Source of the DNA: Candidatus Kaiserbacteria bacterium
Lineage (GTDB): Bacteria; Patescibacteriota; Minisyncoccia; Phycocordibacterales; UBA2100
Length of the DNA stretch: 38,739 nt
Direction: 5' to 3'
Assembly: GCA_003164215.1 (NCBI GenBank)
Contig: PLSR01000010.1
Coordinates: 1 to 38,739, forward strand
Shown: piece by piece, positions 6,747-14,939 of the stretch
Layout: the number at the start of each line of letters is the position of its first letter
Numbering within the stretch: position 1 is the first letter of the stretch
Made by a program: the position numbers and the translations under genes
The notes under the pieces: generated by a model
Databases searched by the model: none
The model's input: the letters and a program-made list of their open reading frames with translations, nothing else
What the model was told of the DNA's origin: nothing

Positions 6747-8610
6747 GAAGAACGTAACGAACATGAAAAAATTTCTCGCCCCGCTTTTGTCGCTCCTCAT
6801 ATTCATCGCTGTTGCGTGCTCCTTCCCACTTATGTCCTACGCAAACACCGTCGTCACCTTCGCGACAGTTGGCAGCGAACCAAATTCCATCGCGTTCGAC
6901 TCCTCCGGCAATCTGTATGTAGCGAATGAGGGTTCCGACACCATCTCCAAGGTCACACCAGGCGGCAGTGTGAGCACTTTCAGCGGTTTCTGTTCGCCAT
7001 ATGCTCTCGCCTTCGACTCGTCCGACAATCTGTATGTAGCGAACAGCGACAATAACGAGGGCTGCAACAACATATCAAAAATCATCCCGAGCGGCACTGT
7101 CACCCAGACCTGGGCGACTGTCGGCTACAACGACTCCGATGCTCTCACCGTCGACTCCTCCGGCAATCTGTATGTAGCGAATGAGGGTTCCGGCACCATC
7201 TCCATGGTCACACCAGGCGGCAGTGTCACCTTAAACTTTGCGACCGTGGGTAGCCATCCCCTCGCCCTCGCCTGGGACTCTTCCGGCAACCTCTACGTGG
7301 CGAACAACGGTAGTGGCACCATCTCCAAGATCATCTTCCCGCCCGCCACTGCTCCAGGAACTCCAACGTTCAGCAGCGTCACCGGCACCTCGCTCACGGT
7401 GAATTGGACGGCAGCTACCAACGCAACAAGCTCGAATATATATCGCTGTAGTGGCGCGAGCTGTACGCCGTCCCTCTATCAGAGCGGCGTCACCAACACG
7501 TACTACAACGAAACCGGCCTCACACCGGGGACGTCGTATACCTACTACATAGTCGGCGCGAATTCCTCAGGTACCGGGCCGGCCTCGGGCTCCAATTCAG
7601 TGACTACGCTCATATCCTCTTGCACCCTTTCCGCCTCGCCTCCTTCTATCCTGAATGGACAATCCTCCGTCCTCACGTGGACGAGCGCGAACGCGACTAC
7701 GGTCAGCATCGATCACGGGATCGGGACCGTCACACCGACTGCGGGCGGCACCACGTCGGTGTCACCTACGGTCTCGACGACCTACACCATGACAGCGACC
7801 GGCACTGGAACCGGGACATGTACCGCCACGGTGATCGTAGGAGCGCCAGTAGAACGCCCCAGCATGAATGAATTCTGGTCCGGATTCTTTCGCCTCCGAG
7901 GCGGACAACTTGTCATTGGTCCGCCTTCAATCAAATCGCAGATCTTTTTGACGACCACCGGCACAGGCAGCTGGACCGTTCCTTCTAATTGGAACAACGC
8001 GAGTAACACAATTCAGGTAATTGGCGGCGGTCAGGCGGGCTCAGACGCAGGGGGTGGAGCCGAGCCCGGTGGTGCAGGCGGAGACTATGCGGCGGTCACT
8101 AATTTAAAGTTTGCAAATCCAGGCACTACGGTCGCGACATACCAAGTTGGAGCTGGCGGAGCCTCCGGGAACGCTAATGGCGGAAGTACCTGGTTTAACG
8201 GCTCGACACTCGCTGGGTCAAGTGTTGGAGCTACAGGCGGAAATGCTCCAGGCACCGATGTCGGGAGCGTTACCGCTCTCGGTGGTGCCGGTGGGGGTGG
8301 CCCGGCAAATGGCGGTGGCGGTGGTGCAGGAGGACCACATGGCGCCGGCGCGGCAGGTGCTGCATCCGGTTCCGGTGGTGCCGGTGGGCAGGGCGATAAT
8401 GGGTTCGGCGGAACGGGCGGATCCACTTCTGGGGCCGCCGGGAATCCTGGTACCGAATGGGATAGTTCGCATGGAAGCGGCGGCGGCGGACATAGTGGTT
8501 CTGCCGGTGGGTCCGGCGGTCAGTATGGCGCTGGGGGGGGTGGTGCTAGTTCCACGACCGGCGGCGCTGGCATGCAAGGTATTATCGTCATTACGTATAC
8601 GCATTACTGA
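6745..8610 (+). CDS. Secreted NHL-repeat / FN3 / glycine-rich surface protein
   Basis: 621 residues. A signal peptide (hydrophobic ~10-30, possible cleavage after SYA) is followed by at least four NHL-type beta-propeller repeats with the motif FDSSGNLYVAN, a fibronectin-III-like domain (~205-290, SLTVNWTAA ... GLTPGTSYTYYIVG), an Ig-like domain (~295-370, LTWTSANATTVSI), and a Gly-rich module (~400-621) ending GIIVITYTHY. The Gly-rich module with its IVIT-type end also occurs in the giant protein at 1-4698. A partial propeller of about four blades would be unusual alone, so it may pair with another chain. An alternative start is the ATG at 6763 (MKKFLAPLL), which leaves a more typical signal peptide. 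Likely role: surface-exposed binding or adhesion (inferred). Confidence 0.75.
   Translation: MKNVTNMKKFLAPLLSLLIFIAVACSFPLMSYANTVVTFATVGSEPNSIAFDSSGNLYVANEGSDTISKVTPGGSVSTFSGFCSPYALAFDSSDNLYVANSDNNEGCNNISKIIPSGTVTQTWATVGYNDSDALTVDSSGNLYVANEGSGTISMVTPGGSVTLNFATVGSHPLALAWDSSGNLYVANNGSGTISKIIFPPATAPGTPTFSSVTGTSLTVNWTAATNATSSNIYRCSGASCTPSLYQSGVTNTYYNETGLTPGTSYTYYIVGANSSGTGPASGSNSVTTLISSCTLSASPPSILNGQSSVLTWTSANATTVSIDHGIGTVTPTAGGTTSVSPTVSTTYTMTATGTGTGTCTATVIVGAPVERPSMNEFWSGFFRLRGGQLVIGPPSIKSQIFLTTTGTGSWTVPSNWNNASNTIQVIGGGQAGSDAGGGAEPGGAGGDYAAVTNLKFANPGTTVATYQVGAGGASGNANGGSTWFNGSTLAGSSVGATGGNAPGTDVGSVTALGGAGGGGPANGGGGGAGGPHGAGAAGAASGSGGAGGQGDNGFGGTGGSTSGAAGNPGTEWDSSHGSGGGGHSGSAGGSGGQYGAGGGGASSTTGGAGMQGIIVITYTHY
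6898..6971 (+). repeat. NHL-unit DNA repeat, copy 1
   Basis: 74 nt that match 7153-7226 with 2 differences, far closer than the other NHL units of this gene, which points to recent duplication or gene conversion. Confidence 0.85.
7153..7226 (+). repeat. NHL-unit DNA repeat, copy 2
   Basis: Partner of 6898-6971, offset 255 nt (85 codons), in frame. One difference changes Asp to Gly, the other Lys to Met. Confidence 0.85.
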
Positions 8611-8619
8611 AGTCACTAC

Positions 8620-9234
8620 ATGAACAAACGCTTTCCACTATCTATTAGTATCGGAATATTGATCGTCGTCGTATTGGTCGTCGGTGTTGGTTTGTATTTG
8701 GTGAACAAACAATCTCCTGCTTCAGCTCCCGATTCAGATACCACGACTCTAGGAGCATTCGCGGATACCGTCGGATCAACGACGTCTGCAACGTCTTCAG
8801 CGGTCTCGATCACGACACCAGTGGTACAAGCGCCGCCGAATTCGAAGTTGTATCAAAGTAACGACTATCATTTCTCCGTCTATTATCCCGACCATCTTTC
8901 AGTGGATCAGCAAAGTGTTGGCAGCAATGCTGCCGTCATTCTTTTTAAAGACAAAGCCCTTAGTGAAGGTTTTCAGATCTTCGTCACACCATACGGGGAT
9001 TCGAAGATCACCGAGGCGCGATTCAAAATGGACGAGCCATCAGGGGTCATGAACAGCCCGCAAAATATTACGATCGACGGTGCTCCAGCGACCGAATTTT
9101 TGAGCACGAATCCCGCGATGGGCGCCTCACGCGAGATCTGGTTCCTCCATGGCGGCTATCTCTACGAAGTGACGACTCCCCAGCCGCTCGATCCCTGGCT
9201 TTTATCGATCATGCAGACCTGGAAATTCAACTGA
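8620..9234 (+). CDS. Membrane-anchored extracytoplasmic protein, unknown function
   Basis: 204 residues. A basic N-terminus and one membrane helix (~8-28) are followed by a Ser/Thr/Ala linker (~30-75) and a compact C-terminal domain (~78-204) that starts YQSNDYHFSVYYPDHLSV. That opening recalls the YGFSFKYP start of PsbP-like and similar small lipoprotein domains, but the resemblance is weak. It follows the NHL protein after 9 nt and is probably cotranscribed with it. No Shine-Dalgarno is seen. Confidence 0.7.
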   Translation: MNKRFPLSISIGILIVVVLVVGVGLYLVNKQSPASAPDSDTTTLGAFADTVGSTTSATSSAVSITTPVVQAPPNSKLYQSNDYHFSVYYPDHLSVDQQSVGSNAAVILFKDKALSEGFQIFVTPYGDSKITEARFKMDEPSGVMNSPQNITIDGAPATEFLSTNPAMGASREIWFLHGGYLYEVTTPQPLDPWLLSIMQTWKFN

Positions 9235-9280
9235 ATGATGGATTTCGTAAATCCATCATTCGTCGAGGCTAAGCCTCGAC
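9233..9280 (+). terminator. Two back-to-back hairpins after the 8620-9234 gene
   Basis: Hairpin 1: GAATGATGGATTT / AAATCCATCATTC, 13 bp perfect, loop CGT, overlapping the stop codon. Hairpin 2: GTCGAGGC / GCCTCGAC, loop TAA. No T-tract follows, so simple intrinsic termination is uncertain; mRNA 3'-end protection is another possibility. Confidence 0.55.
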
Positions 9281-9307
9281 TCACGACCGTAGGAAAATTC
9301 GCCATGA

Positions 9308-9313
9308 TATAAT
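9308..9313 (+). promoter_or_regulatory. -10 box for the GAPDH operon
   Basis: A consensus TATAAT lies 42 nt before the GAPDH ATG, giving an A/T-rich leader of about 35 nt with no Shine-Dalgarno. No clear -35 is seen. Confidence 0.5.
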
Positions 9314-9355
9314 GCCTGGCATATCGGCTAGTTTTTGATAGTAACGAATTATTTT

Positions 9356-10357
9356 ATGGCACGAGTAGCGATCAACGGTTTCGGACGCATCGGTAGGGGA
9401 TTTATGAGAAGCGCATTCGGGCGCGAGGGAGTCGAGATCGTCGCGATCAACGACCTCACGTCAGCGGAGAATCTCGCATACCTTTTGAAGTATGATTCCG
9501 TTTATGGTCGCGCGCCGTTCGAAGTCACTGCGGGAGATCATGCGCTCGTCGTTGGCGGCAAAGTGATCCCCGTATTGGCAGAGCGCGATCCGGCAAAACT
9601 TCCGTGGAAAGACATGAACGTCGATATCGTCGTCGAATCGACGGGATTCTTCACTGAAGGCGCGAAAGCACATGCGCACATTGAAGCCGGCGCGAAGCGC
9701 GTGGTCATCTCGGCGCCGGGCAAGGGCGACGTCGAGACGATCCTCATTGGTGCCAACGAAAACAAGTTCGCGACCTGCACGATAAGTTCCAACGCCTCGT
9801 GCACGACCAACGCCGCATCACCTTTGATCGGCATTCTTGATGAAGCGATCGGCATCGAGCGTGCGGTGTTGAATACAACGCATGCATATACCGCAAGCCA
9901 GGCATTAGTCGATGCGCCGAGCGCAAAAGATATGAAAGAGGGGAGAGCGGCAGCTTTAAATATCGTGCCGACCTCGACCGGCGCCGCGAAGGCAACGACC
10001 ATCGCCTATCCGCAACTCGCGGGGAAGTTCGACGGCATCAGCTTGCGCGTGCCCGTGCCAGCCGGATCGATCGTTGATGTGACCTTCGTGCCGAAGCGCC
10101 CGACGTCTGTAGATGAAGTGAATGGTGCTCTGAAAGCTGCAGCACAGAGCGACCGATGGAAGCGCGTTTTCGCGGTGACCGATGAGCCACTGGTATCACG
10201 CGATATCGTGGGGCTTCCGTTCGGTGCGATCGCTGACCTTGGTATGACTCGTGTCGTTGACGGGATGCTCGTAAAAGTGCTCGCCTGGTACGATAACGAA
10301 GCCGGCTATTCGCACACGCTCGTCGAGCATGTCACTGAAGTGGCAAAGCATCTGTAA
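9356..10357 (+). CDS. gap: Glyceraldehyde-3-phosphate dehydrogenase
   Basis: 333 residues, the normal family length. It interconverts glyceraldehyde 3-phosphate and 1,3-bisphosphoglycerate using NAD(P) and phosphate. Visible: Rossmann motif INGFGRIGR (~5-13), the catalytic Cys149 in SNASCTTN, the following HAYT with the partner His, and the C-terminal WYDNEAGYS motif. The start is the ATG of MARVAINGFG; seven upstream in-frame codons are not conserved in the family. It heads a carbon operon with rpiB, rpe and the two transketolase genes. Confidence 0.97.
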   Translation: MARVAINGFGRIGRGFMRSAFGREGVEIVAINDLTSAENLAYLLKYDSVYGRAPFEVTAGDHALVVGGKVIPVLAERDPAKLPWKDMNVDIVVESTGFFTEGAKAHAHIEAGAKRVVISAPGKGDVETILIGANENKFATCTISSNASCTTNAASPLIGILDEAIGIERAVLNTTHAYTASQALVDAPSAKDMKEGRAAALNIVPTSTGAAKATTIAYPQLAGKFDGISLRVPVPAGSIVDVTFVPKRPTSVDEVNGALKAAAQSDRWKRVFAVTDEPLVSRDIVGLPFGAIADLGMTRVVDGMLVKVLAWYDNEAGYSHTLVEHVTEVAKHL

Positions 10358-10364
10358 CAAAACA

Positions 10365-10862
10365 ATGACCATCTACTTCGCGTCTGATCACGCCGGATAC
10401 GACCTTAAGAACGAACTGCTCGCATTCGTGCGCGACGATCTGCGTTTTGAGGTGCACGATTGTGGTGCATACAAGAACGATCCCACGGACAACTATCCGG
10501 CGATCATTGCGTCGGCCGCGCGGTCACTCTCTCGTGATGTTGGGAGCGGCATGGAAAGTCGCGCCATCATCTTCGGTGCTTCCGGCCAGGGTGAAGCGAT
10601 CGTTGCGAACAAATTTCGTGGTGTGCGCGCAGTCGTGTATTACGGTCCGACAGGTCGTCAAATTGATGCATCCGGGAAAGAACTCGATATGATCGCATCT
10701 ACGCGCGAACATAATAATGCGAACGTACTTTCGATCGGCGCAAAATTTGTTTCAAGCGATGATGCCAAGCACATCGTGCACGCGTGGCTCTCGACGCCAT
10801 TCTCCAACGAAGAACGACATGCACGTCGCATCGCACAAATAGAGGAAGTCGCGCATGAATGA
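10365..10862 (+). CDS. rpiB: Ribose-5-phosphate isomerase B
   Basis: 165 residues. It interconverts ribose 5-phosphate and ribulose 5-phosphate in the non-oxidative pentose phosphate pathway. Visible: FASDHAGYDLK at the N-terminus, a conserved DCG, ASGQGEAIVANKFRGVRA, and REHNNANVLSIGA. The catalytic Cys of the E. coli enzyme (CGTG motif) is replaced; the sequence follows the SGNGEQ type known from Mycobacterium, where a Glu acts as the base, here E77. The start is the ATG 8 nt after the gap stop; it begins directly with the conserved strand (MTIYFASDHAG). The stop overlaps the start of rpe (ATGAATGA). Confidence 0.92.
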   Translation: MTIYFASDHAGYDLKNELLAFVRDDLRFEVHDCGAYKNDPTDNYPAIIASAARSLSRDVGSGMESRAIIFGASGQGEAIVANKFRGVRAVVYYGPTGRQIDASGKELDMIASTREHNNANVLSIGAKFVSSDDAKHIVHAWLSTPFSNEERHARRIAQIEEVAHE

Positions 10863-11553
10863 CGAGCGACACATCGAGATCGATCCGACCTGTGTGCCGC
10901 GCGGTATCGATGATCTGTGCGCCGCGATCGCGACGTCAAAAAGCCTCAGCGCGTCACTTCATATAGACGTAAACGATGGCTTATTTGCTCGTCCATTTAC
11001 GTGGCCGTATGTGGAGAAGGGGATGGTAGGGGAGTTTGACATTTCATTTCTTAATGATGCAATATTCGGCACACACCTGATGGTCTCGGATGCACGAGAA
11101 GTAGGGGAATTCTTCATAAAGGCTGGAGCGCGTTCTGTCATCGTTCATGTTGAATCCGTAGGTAGTGACGTCGACGCTGCACATGCAATGTGCGATGCGT
11201 GGCGCGTACTCGGTGTGCGTGAGATAGGTCTCGCAATACTTTTGGACACACCAACGGAAGATCTGAATTCCCTACTTCCCTTCTTTGATTTTGTACACCA
11301 GATGACGATAGCGACGATCGGTGCCCAAGGTGCCGCCTTCGAACCGCGTTCGATAGATCGTATCCGCGATCTCCACACTCGACTCCCCGACTTCCCCATC
11401 GCCGTCGATGGTGGCGTCTCTGCCACTAACATCGCGAGCTTGGTACAGGCCGGAGCGACCCGCTTTTCGGTAGGGTCGGCGATCATGCGTGCCCCTGATC
11501 CCGCGCTCGCTTATACAGATATCAAGTCGACCGCAGAAAATGCGCTACAATAG
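10855..11553 (+). CDS. rpe: Ribulose-phosphate 3-epimerase, divergent
   Basis: 232 residues, TIM-barrel family. It interconverts ribulose 5-phosphate and xylulose 5-phosphate. Conserved elements: HIDVNDG (metal-binding His and catalytic Asp), HLMV, an LLDTPTEDL strand, VDGGVS with the second catalytic Asp, and GSAI at the phosphate-binding end. The usual MTVNPGFGGQ segment reads MTIATIGAQGAAF, and the N-terminus is longer than usual, so it is a divergent member. It overlaps rpiB by 8 nt, and its position between rpiB and transketolase supports the assignment. Confidence 0.82.
   Translation: MNDERHIEIDPTCVPRGIDDLCAAIATSKSLSASLHIDVNDGLFARPFTWPYVEKGMVGEFDISFLNDAIFGTHLMVSDAREVGEFFIKAGARSVIVHVESVGSDVDAAHAMCDAWRVLGVREIGLAILLDTPTEDLNSLLPFFDFVHQMTIATIGAQGAAFEPRSIDRIRDLHTRLPDFPIAVDGGVSATNIASLVQAGATRFSVGSAIMRAPDPALAYTDIKSTAENALQ
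11546..11551 (+). promoter_or_regulatory. -10 box for the transketolase pair
   Basis: TACAAT inside the last codons of rpe, 6 nt before the transketolase ATG at 11558. It predicts a second, leaderless transcript start within the operon. Confidence 0.5.
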
Positions 11554-11557
11554 TTGA

Positions 11558-12442
11558 ATGGAGCCTTTGACCGAAGCCGAAGTGCGCGAGCTTTCCTCGA
11601 AAGCGAACGCGATACGACAGACGATCATCGAAATGCTCGTCGCTGCGGGCTCGGGCCACACCGCGGGCCCTTTGGGCATGGCCGATATCTTTACTGCGCT
11701 CTATTTCCGTGTCTTAAAGCATGATCCGAAGAATCCTGATTGGCCCGAGCGCGATCGCCTCATTCTCAGCAACGGCCACATCGTCCCCGTTCGCTATGCC
11801 ACGATGGCACAAGCCGGCTATTTCCCTGTTGAAGAATGCCTGACCCTGCGTAAATTCGGCTCACGGCTCCAGGGTCATCCTGAACGCGAACGATTGCCCG
11901 GTCTCGAGACGACTTCCGGTCCTTTGGGTGAAGGTCTCTCGCAAGCATCCGGCATCGCCTATGCATTGCGTATGGATCATGACTCCAACCCTTCGACAAG
12001 CTCAGGGCAAGCTCGCATTTACTGCATCATGGGCGACGGTGAGCAAGACGAAGGAAATGTATGGGAAGCGTTCATGTTCGCCGGCAAATATAAGCTTGCC
12101 AATCTCACCGCGATCATCGATCGCAACAACATTCAGATCGACGGGTACACCGAGACGATCATGCCGCTCGAACCGCTTGCCGATAAATATCGTGCCTTCG
12201 GTTGGCACGTGCTCGAGGTCGACGGTCACAACATCCCCCAGTTCATCGCCGCCTGCGAAGAAGCAAAAGCGATCTACGAGAAACCGACCGTGATCATCGC
12301 ACACACGATCCCGGGCAAAGGAATTCGCGAGATCGAACGCGATTATCGCTGGCACGGCAAACCGCCTTCTCCGGAAGAAGCGAAATTATTCCTGCATGAA
12401 CTTCGCACGATGGAAGGCAAAGTCGAGAGCGAACACCAATAG
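11558..12442 (+). CDS. tkt: Transketolase, N-terminal (TPP-binding) subunit
   Basis: 294 residues, corresponding to the first half of a full transketolase. It binds thiamine diphosphate: SGHTAGPLGMADI near residue 33, SNGH, TTSGPLGEGLSQASGIA, and the TPP motif GDGEQDEG at 159-166 ending in the Asn of RNNIQIDG. It would pair with the C-terminal subunit encoded next, as in the split transketolases of archaea and many CPR bacteria. Odd: residues 144-152 (NPSTSSGQA) extend the loop just before the TPP motif and are encoded by a palindromic repeat (11989-12007). Confidence 0.95.
   Translation: MEPLTEAEVRELSSKANAIRQTIIEMLVAAGSGHTAGPLGMADIFTALYFRVLKHDPKNPDWPERDRLILSNGHIVPVRYATMAQAGYFPVEECLTLRKFGSRLQGHPERERLPGLETTSGPLGEGLSQASGIAYALRMDHDSNPSTSSGQARIYCIMGDGEQDEGNVWEAFMFAGKYKLANLTAIIDRNNIQIDGYTETIMPLEPLADKYRAFGWHVLEVDGHNIPQFIAACEEAKAIYEKPTVIIAHTIPGKGIREIERDYRWHGKPPSPEEAKLFLHELRTMEGKVESEHQ
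11989..12007 (+). repeat. Intragenic palindromic repeat translated as PSTSSGQ
   Basis: CCCTTCGACAAGCTCAGGG, with arms CCCT/AGGG around a GC-balanced core. From memory, this unit is scattered in many unrelated metagenome-derived genomes and appears in proteins as STSSGQ, LRQAQG or FDKLRA depending on frame. Here it sits in frame in the transketolase N-subunit. Confidence 0.7.
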
Positions 12443-12443
12443 T

Positions 12444-13439
12444 ATGTTGAATCCAGAACTACATCTGCGTGAAGACCTTTTTGAAGCGACGACGCAATCT
12501 GCAACGCGCGACGGCTTTGGCCATGGGCTTGTCGAAGCGGCCGATGCTGATCCGCGTATCGTCGCACTTTCTGCCGATCTCACCGAATCCACGCGCACGG
12601 AGGAGTTCAAGAAGAAATATCCGGAGCGATTCATCGAAGTCGGTGTCGCAGAACAGAACATGGCGGCCTTGGGCGCTGGCTTTGCGGAAGCGGGCAAGAT
12701 TCCCTTCATCACGAGCTACGCCGCGTTCAATCCCGGCCGCAACAACGAACAGATCCGCACGACGATCTCTTTAAATAATGTGCCGGTGAAGGTCTGCGGC
12801 ATGCATGCAGGCGTATCCGTCGGCCCCGATGGTGCCACACACCAGGCACTCGAAGATATCGCCTTGATGCGCGTTCAACCCAACATGACCGTAATCGTGG
12901 CGTGCGATGCCGAAGAGGCGCGCAAGGCAACGATCGCCGCGGCGAAGACTGGCGGACCGGTCTATCTGCGATTTGGACGCGAGAAGACGCCGGTCATGAC
13001 GACCGCCAAAACGCCATTCGAAATAGGGAAGGCGAACGTGATGTGGAAAGCCGAGAATTCGCAGGTCGCGATATTTGCGACCGGGGCCTTACTGCACAAC
13101 GCGCTCCTTGCCGCACGCGAATTGGAAAAAAAGGGAATTGCCGTCACTGTCATCAACATACATACGATAAAGCCGCTGGATCGCGAGACGATCATCCGCG
13201 AAGCGAAATCTGCCGGGGCAGTCGTCACTGTCGAAGAACATCAGATCGCCGGCGGCTTGGGCGGTGCGATCGCGGAATTATTGGCGTCTGACTTCCCTCT
13301 TCCGATTGAATTTATCGGCGTTCACGATCGCTTCGGCCAGTCCGGCGAGCCCAAAGAATTGATCGAACACTACGGCATGGGCGTCTCGCATATTGTCGAA
13401 GCAGTGAAGCGTGCGGCTGGCCGTCGCGTGCACGTATGA
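12444..13439 (+). CDS. tkt: Transketolase, C-terminal (pyrimidine-binding) subunit
   Basis: 331 residues. It has the pyrimidine-binding domain with the cofactor-activating Glu70 in VAEQNM, then TSYAAFNPGR, HAGVSVGPDGATHQ and EDIALMR typical of transketolase, and a C-terminal domain with EEHQIAGGLGGA. The start at 12444 follows the N-subunit stop by one base (TAGTATG); an upstream in-frame start would overlap it by 47 nt. The 3' end overlaps the next gene by ATGA. Confidence 0.95.
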   Translation: MLNPELHLREDLFEATTQSATRDGFGHGLVEAADADPRIVALSADLTESTRTEEFKKKYPERFIEVGVAEQNMAALGAGFAEAGKIPFITSYAAFNPGRNNEQIRTTISLNNVPVKVCGMHAGVSVGPDGATHQALEDIALMRVQPNMTVIVACDAEEARKATIAAAKTGGPVYLRFGREKTPVMTTAKTPFEIGKANVMWKAENSQVAIFATGALLHNALLAARELEKKGIAVTVINIHTIKPLDRETIIREAKSAGAVVTVEEHQIAGGLGGAIAELLASDFPLPIEFIGVHDRFGQSGEPKELIEHYGMGVSHIVEAVKRAAGRRVHV

Positions 13440-14683
13440 GTTTGGAAAAACCATCCAAAGAATCATCCAGACGGGATTTTTTACGACAGGCACTTGTTGC
13501 CGCGGGGATCGTTGTCGCCACAGGGGTGGGAGCAAATTTCATACCTGATGCCGAGAGCAAAAAGATAGCAACTCAAGAAACCCCCAAAGCGAAGAAAATT
13601 GAACCGGCCGAACCATACGACCAAGAGGCGTTCCTCAAATTCGAGAAGGATCCACGCACTTATGATATGGGAGAGCTCGCGGGGACGAAATGCGGCGGTC
13701 TCTTTGCCGAATATTCTATCGGAGAGACGCGACGTGTGCGTCCGCAGGAAGATATCGATTTTCGCTATCAGATCGCGGCACTCTGGAGAAAGAAGCTTGA
13801 CCTCGTCGACAAGAAAGACGTTGGAATGTATCCCGCGATCATTGAGGAAGCGAGAGAAATGTTCTGTAACTATGATCCATCTCGTATCCATCGCACGACG
13901 TTGAACGATTATCGCGGCGATGTCGACCGAGCTATCGCAGAAGTGCGCGAACATGCGGATCTCGACAAAATACGCACTATCGGCGCATTCGCACATTTCG
14001 GTGAATCGCAGATGGCGCTTCTGAAAGCACTTGAGAAACAGATCGGCGCAGATGAATTGATTGCGTACTCGCTGACTGAATTGATGCCGACGGGGGAAGG
14101 ATCCGCGCGCGAGGGCGTGCTCTTTCTCGATTTCCTCCTCCGTAATGCCGGAAGTGAATTCTTCGACCTCGTACCTTCGTATGATAGTTGGATCTCCTCG
14201 GGCGCGTACCAACTGACCGGAGGCGCCGTGAATGAATTGGGAAATGAAAAGGCCGGCGCGTCGCGCATTCAACAGGCAGTTCTTGCTCCGAATATGCATG
14301 AGATCCCAAAGTCTGTCGTTGAATTGCGGGGAGCGCAGCAACATAAGGCTGCGTATCTTTTTGCGATCGATAATCTTGCGTTGGCTATTCGAGATCTCGG
14401 CGAACGAAAGTCAAAGAAATTTCTCGAGCTCTCATCGCAGTGGCCCGGTGGCCTCGTCGTGGAGTATATCGCGTGCGCGCACCATGAGCCCGTCGAAGCA
14501 CGACAGGCATTTGAAGCTTTTGTGGATCATTTTATCGCGAGTAACGAGGCTCCAAGATCGCATGGGCATAAACACCCCATTCGTCCGTTCTCCGATTTCT
14601 GCGCAGACAAACCACACATCGGCGAATACTGTGTGAAGACCAAAAGTAACGTAGCCGGCCTCAAAGAATGGATGTCGTCTTAG
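13436..14683 (+). CDS. Tat-exported protein, unknown function
   Basis: 415 residues. The N-terminus carries a twin-arginine signal SSRRDFLRQA (R12, R13) and a hydrophobic stretch to ~33, so export in folded form is predicted. The mature part is mainly helical with a Lys/Pro/Glu-rich linker. The segment ~180-265 (FGESQMALLKALEK, then AYSLTELMPT, then a GAYQLTGGAV stretch) resembles the layout of lysozyme-like transglycosylase domains (E-S near a helix start, then YSLTE, then G-YQ), but this is only an impression. There are several Cys and His residues near the C-terminus (HGHKHP, FCADKPHIGEYC). It overlaps the transketolase gene by 4 nt, so it is translationally coupled to a metabolic operon with no obvious functional link. 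Confidence 0.65.
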   Translation: MSLEKPSKESSRRDFLRQALVAAGIVVATGVGANFIPDAESKKIATQETPKAKKIEPAEPYDQEAFLKFEKDPRTYDMGELAGTKCGGLFAEYSIGETRRVRPQEDIDFRYQIAALWRKKLDLVDKKDVGMYPAIIEEAREMFCNYDPSRIHRTTLNDYRGDVDRAIAEVREHADLDKIRTIGAFAHFGESQMALLKALEKQIGADELIAYSLTELMPTGEGSAREGVLFLDFLLRNAGSEFFDLVPSYDSWISSGAYQLTGGAVNELGNEKAGASRIQQAVLAPNMHEIPKSVVELRGAQQHKAAYLFAIDNLALAIRDLGERKSKKFLELSSQWPGGLVVEYIACAHHEPVEARQAFEAFVDHFIASNEAPRSHGHKHPIRPFSDFCADKPHIGEYCVKTKSNVAGLKEWMSS

Positions 14684-14699
14684 GGCGAACGTAGAGACT

Positions 14700-14708
14700 T
14701 GCTATACT
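14700..14708 (+). promoter_or_regulatory. Extended -10 box for the 50-aa membrane protein
   Basis: TGC-TATACT, 10 nt before the ATG at 14719. Confidence 0.5.
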
Positions 14709-14718
14709 GACTCAACTC

Positions 14719-14871
14719 ATGAATAAGAACCCGCTCATGCAAAAAGTGAATTTCTTCGTCTCGATCGCGTTCATTGCGGTATTTGGATTTTTCCTTACGA
14801 TAAAGATCGAGCAGGCGATACAGCTCCTGAACCCGATCTCTGCTGATGCGGCAGCCATGACGGAGAATTAG
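14719..14871 (+). CDS. Small single-pass membrane protein (50 aa)
   Basis: Translation MNKNPLMQKVNFFVSIAFIA and onward, with one hydrophobic helix at ~11-29 and a short polar tail rich in Ala and Asp. Support for a real gene: a TG-extended -10 box 10 nt upstream, a strong hairpin 11 nt after its TAG, and a membrane-protein composition. Function unknown; an alternative is an ordinary intergenic transcript. Confidence 0.55.
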   Translation: MNKNPLMQKVNFFVSIAFIAVFGFFLTIKIEQAIQLLNPISADAAAMTEN

Positions 14872-14881
14872 GATGGATAAG

Positions 14882-14927
14882 GAACAAAGCTCAGACCTTG
14901 GGATCCCTTAAGGTCTGAGCTTTGTTC
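14882..14927. terminator. Bidirectional terminator between convergent genes
   Basis: An 18-bp perfect inverted repeat, GAACAAAGCTCAGACCTT with its complement, around a 10-nt loop. It ends 12 nt before the stop of the minus-strand kinase and serves both directions. Confidence 0.8.
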
Positions 14928-14939
14928 AGCAGTCTTTGT

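Noticed and set aside
8085-8616. Minus- and plus-strand frames over the second glycine module
   Set aside because: Composition shadows of the NHL protein; no start signals.
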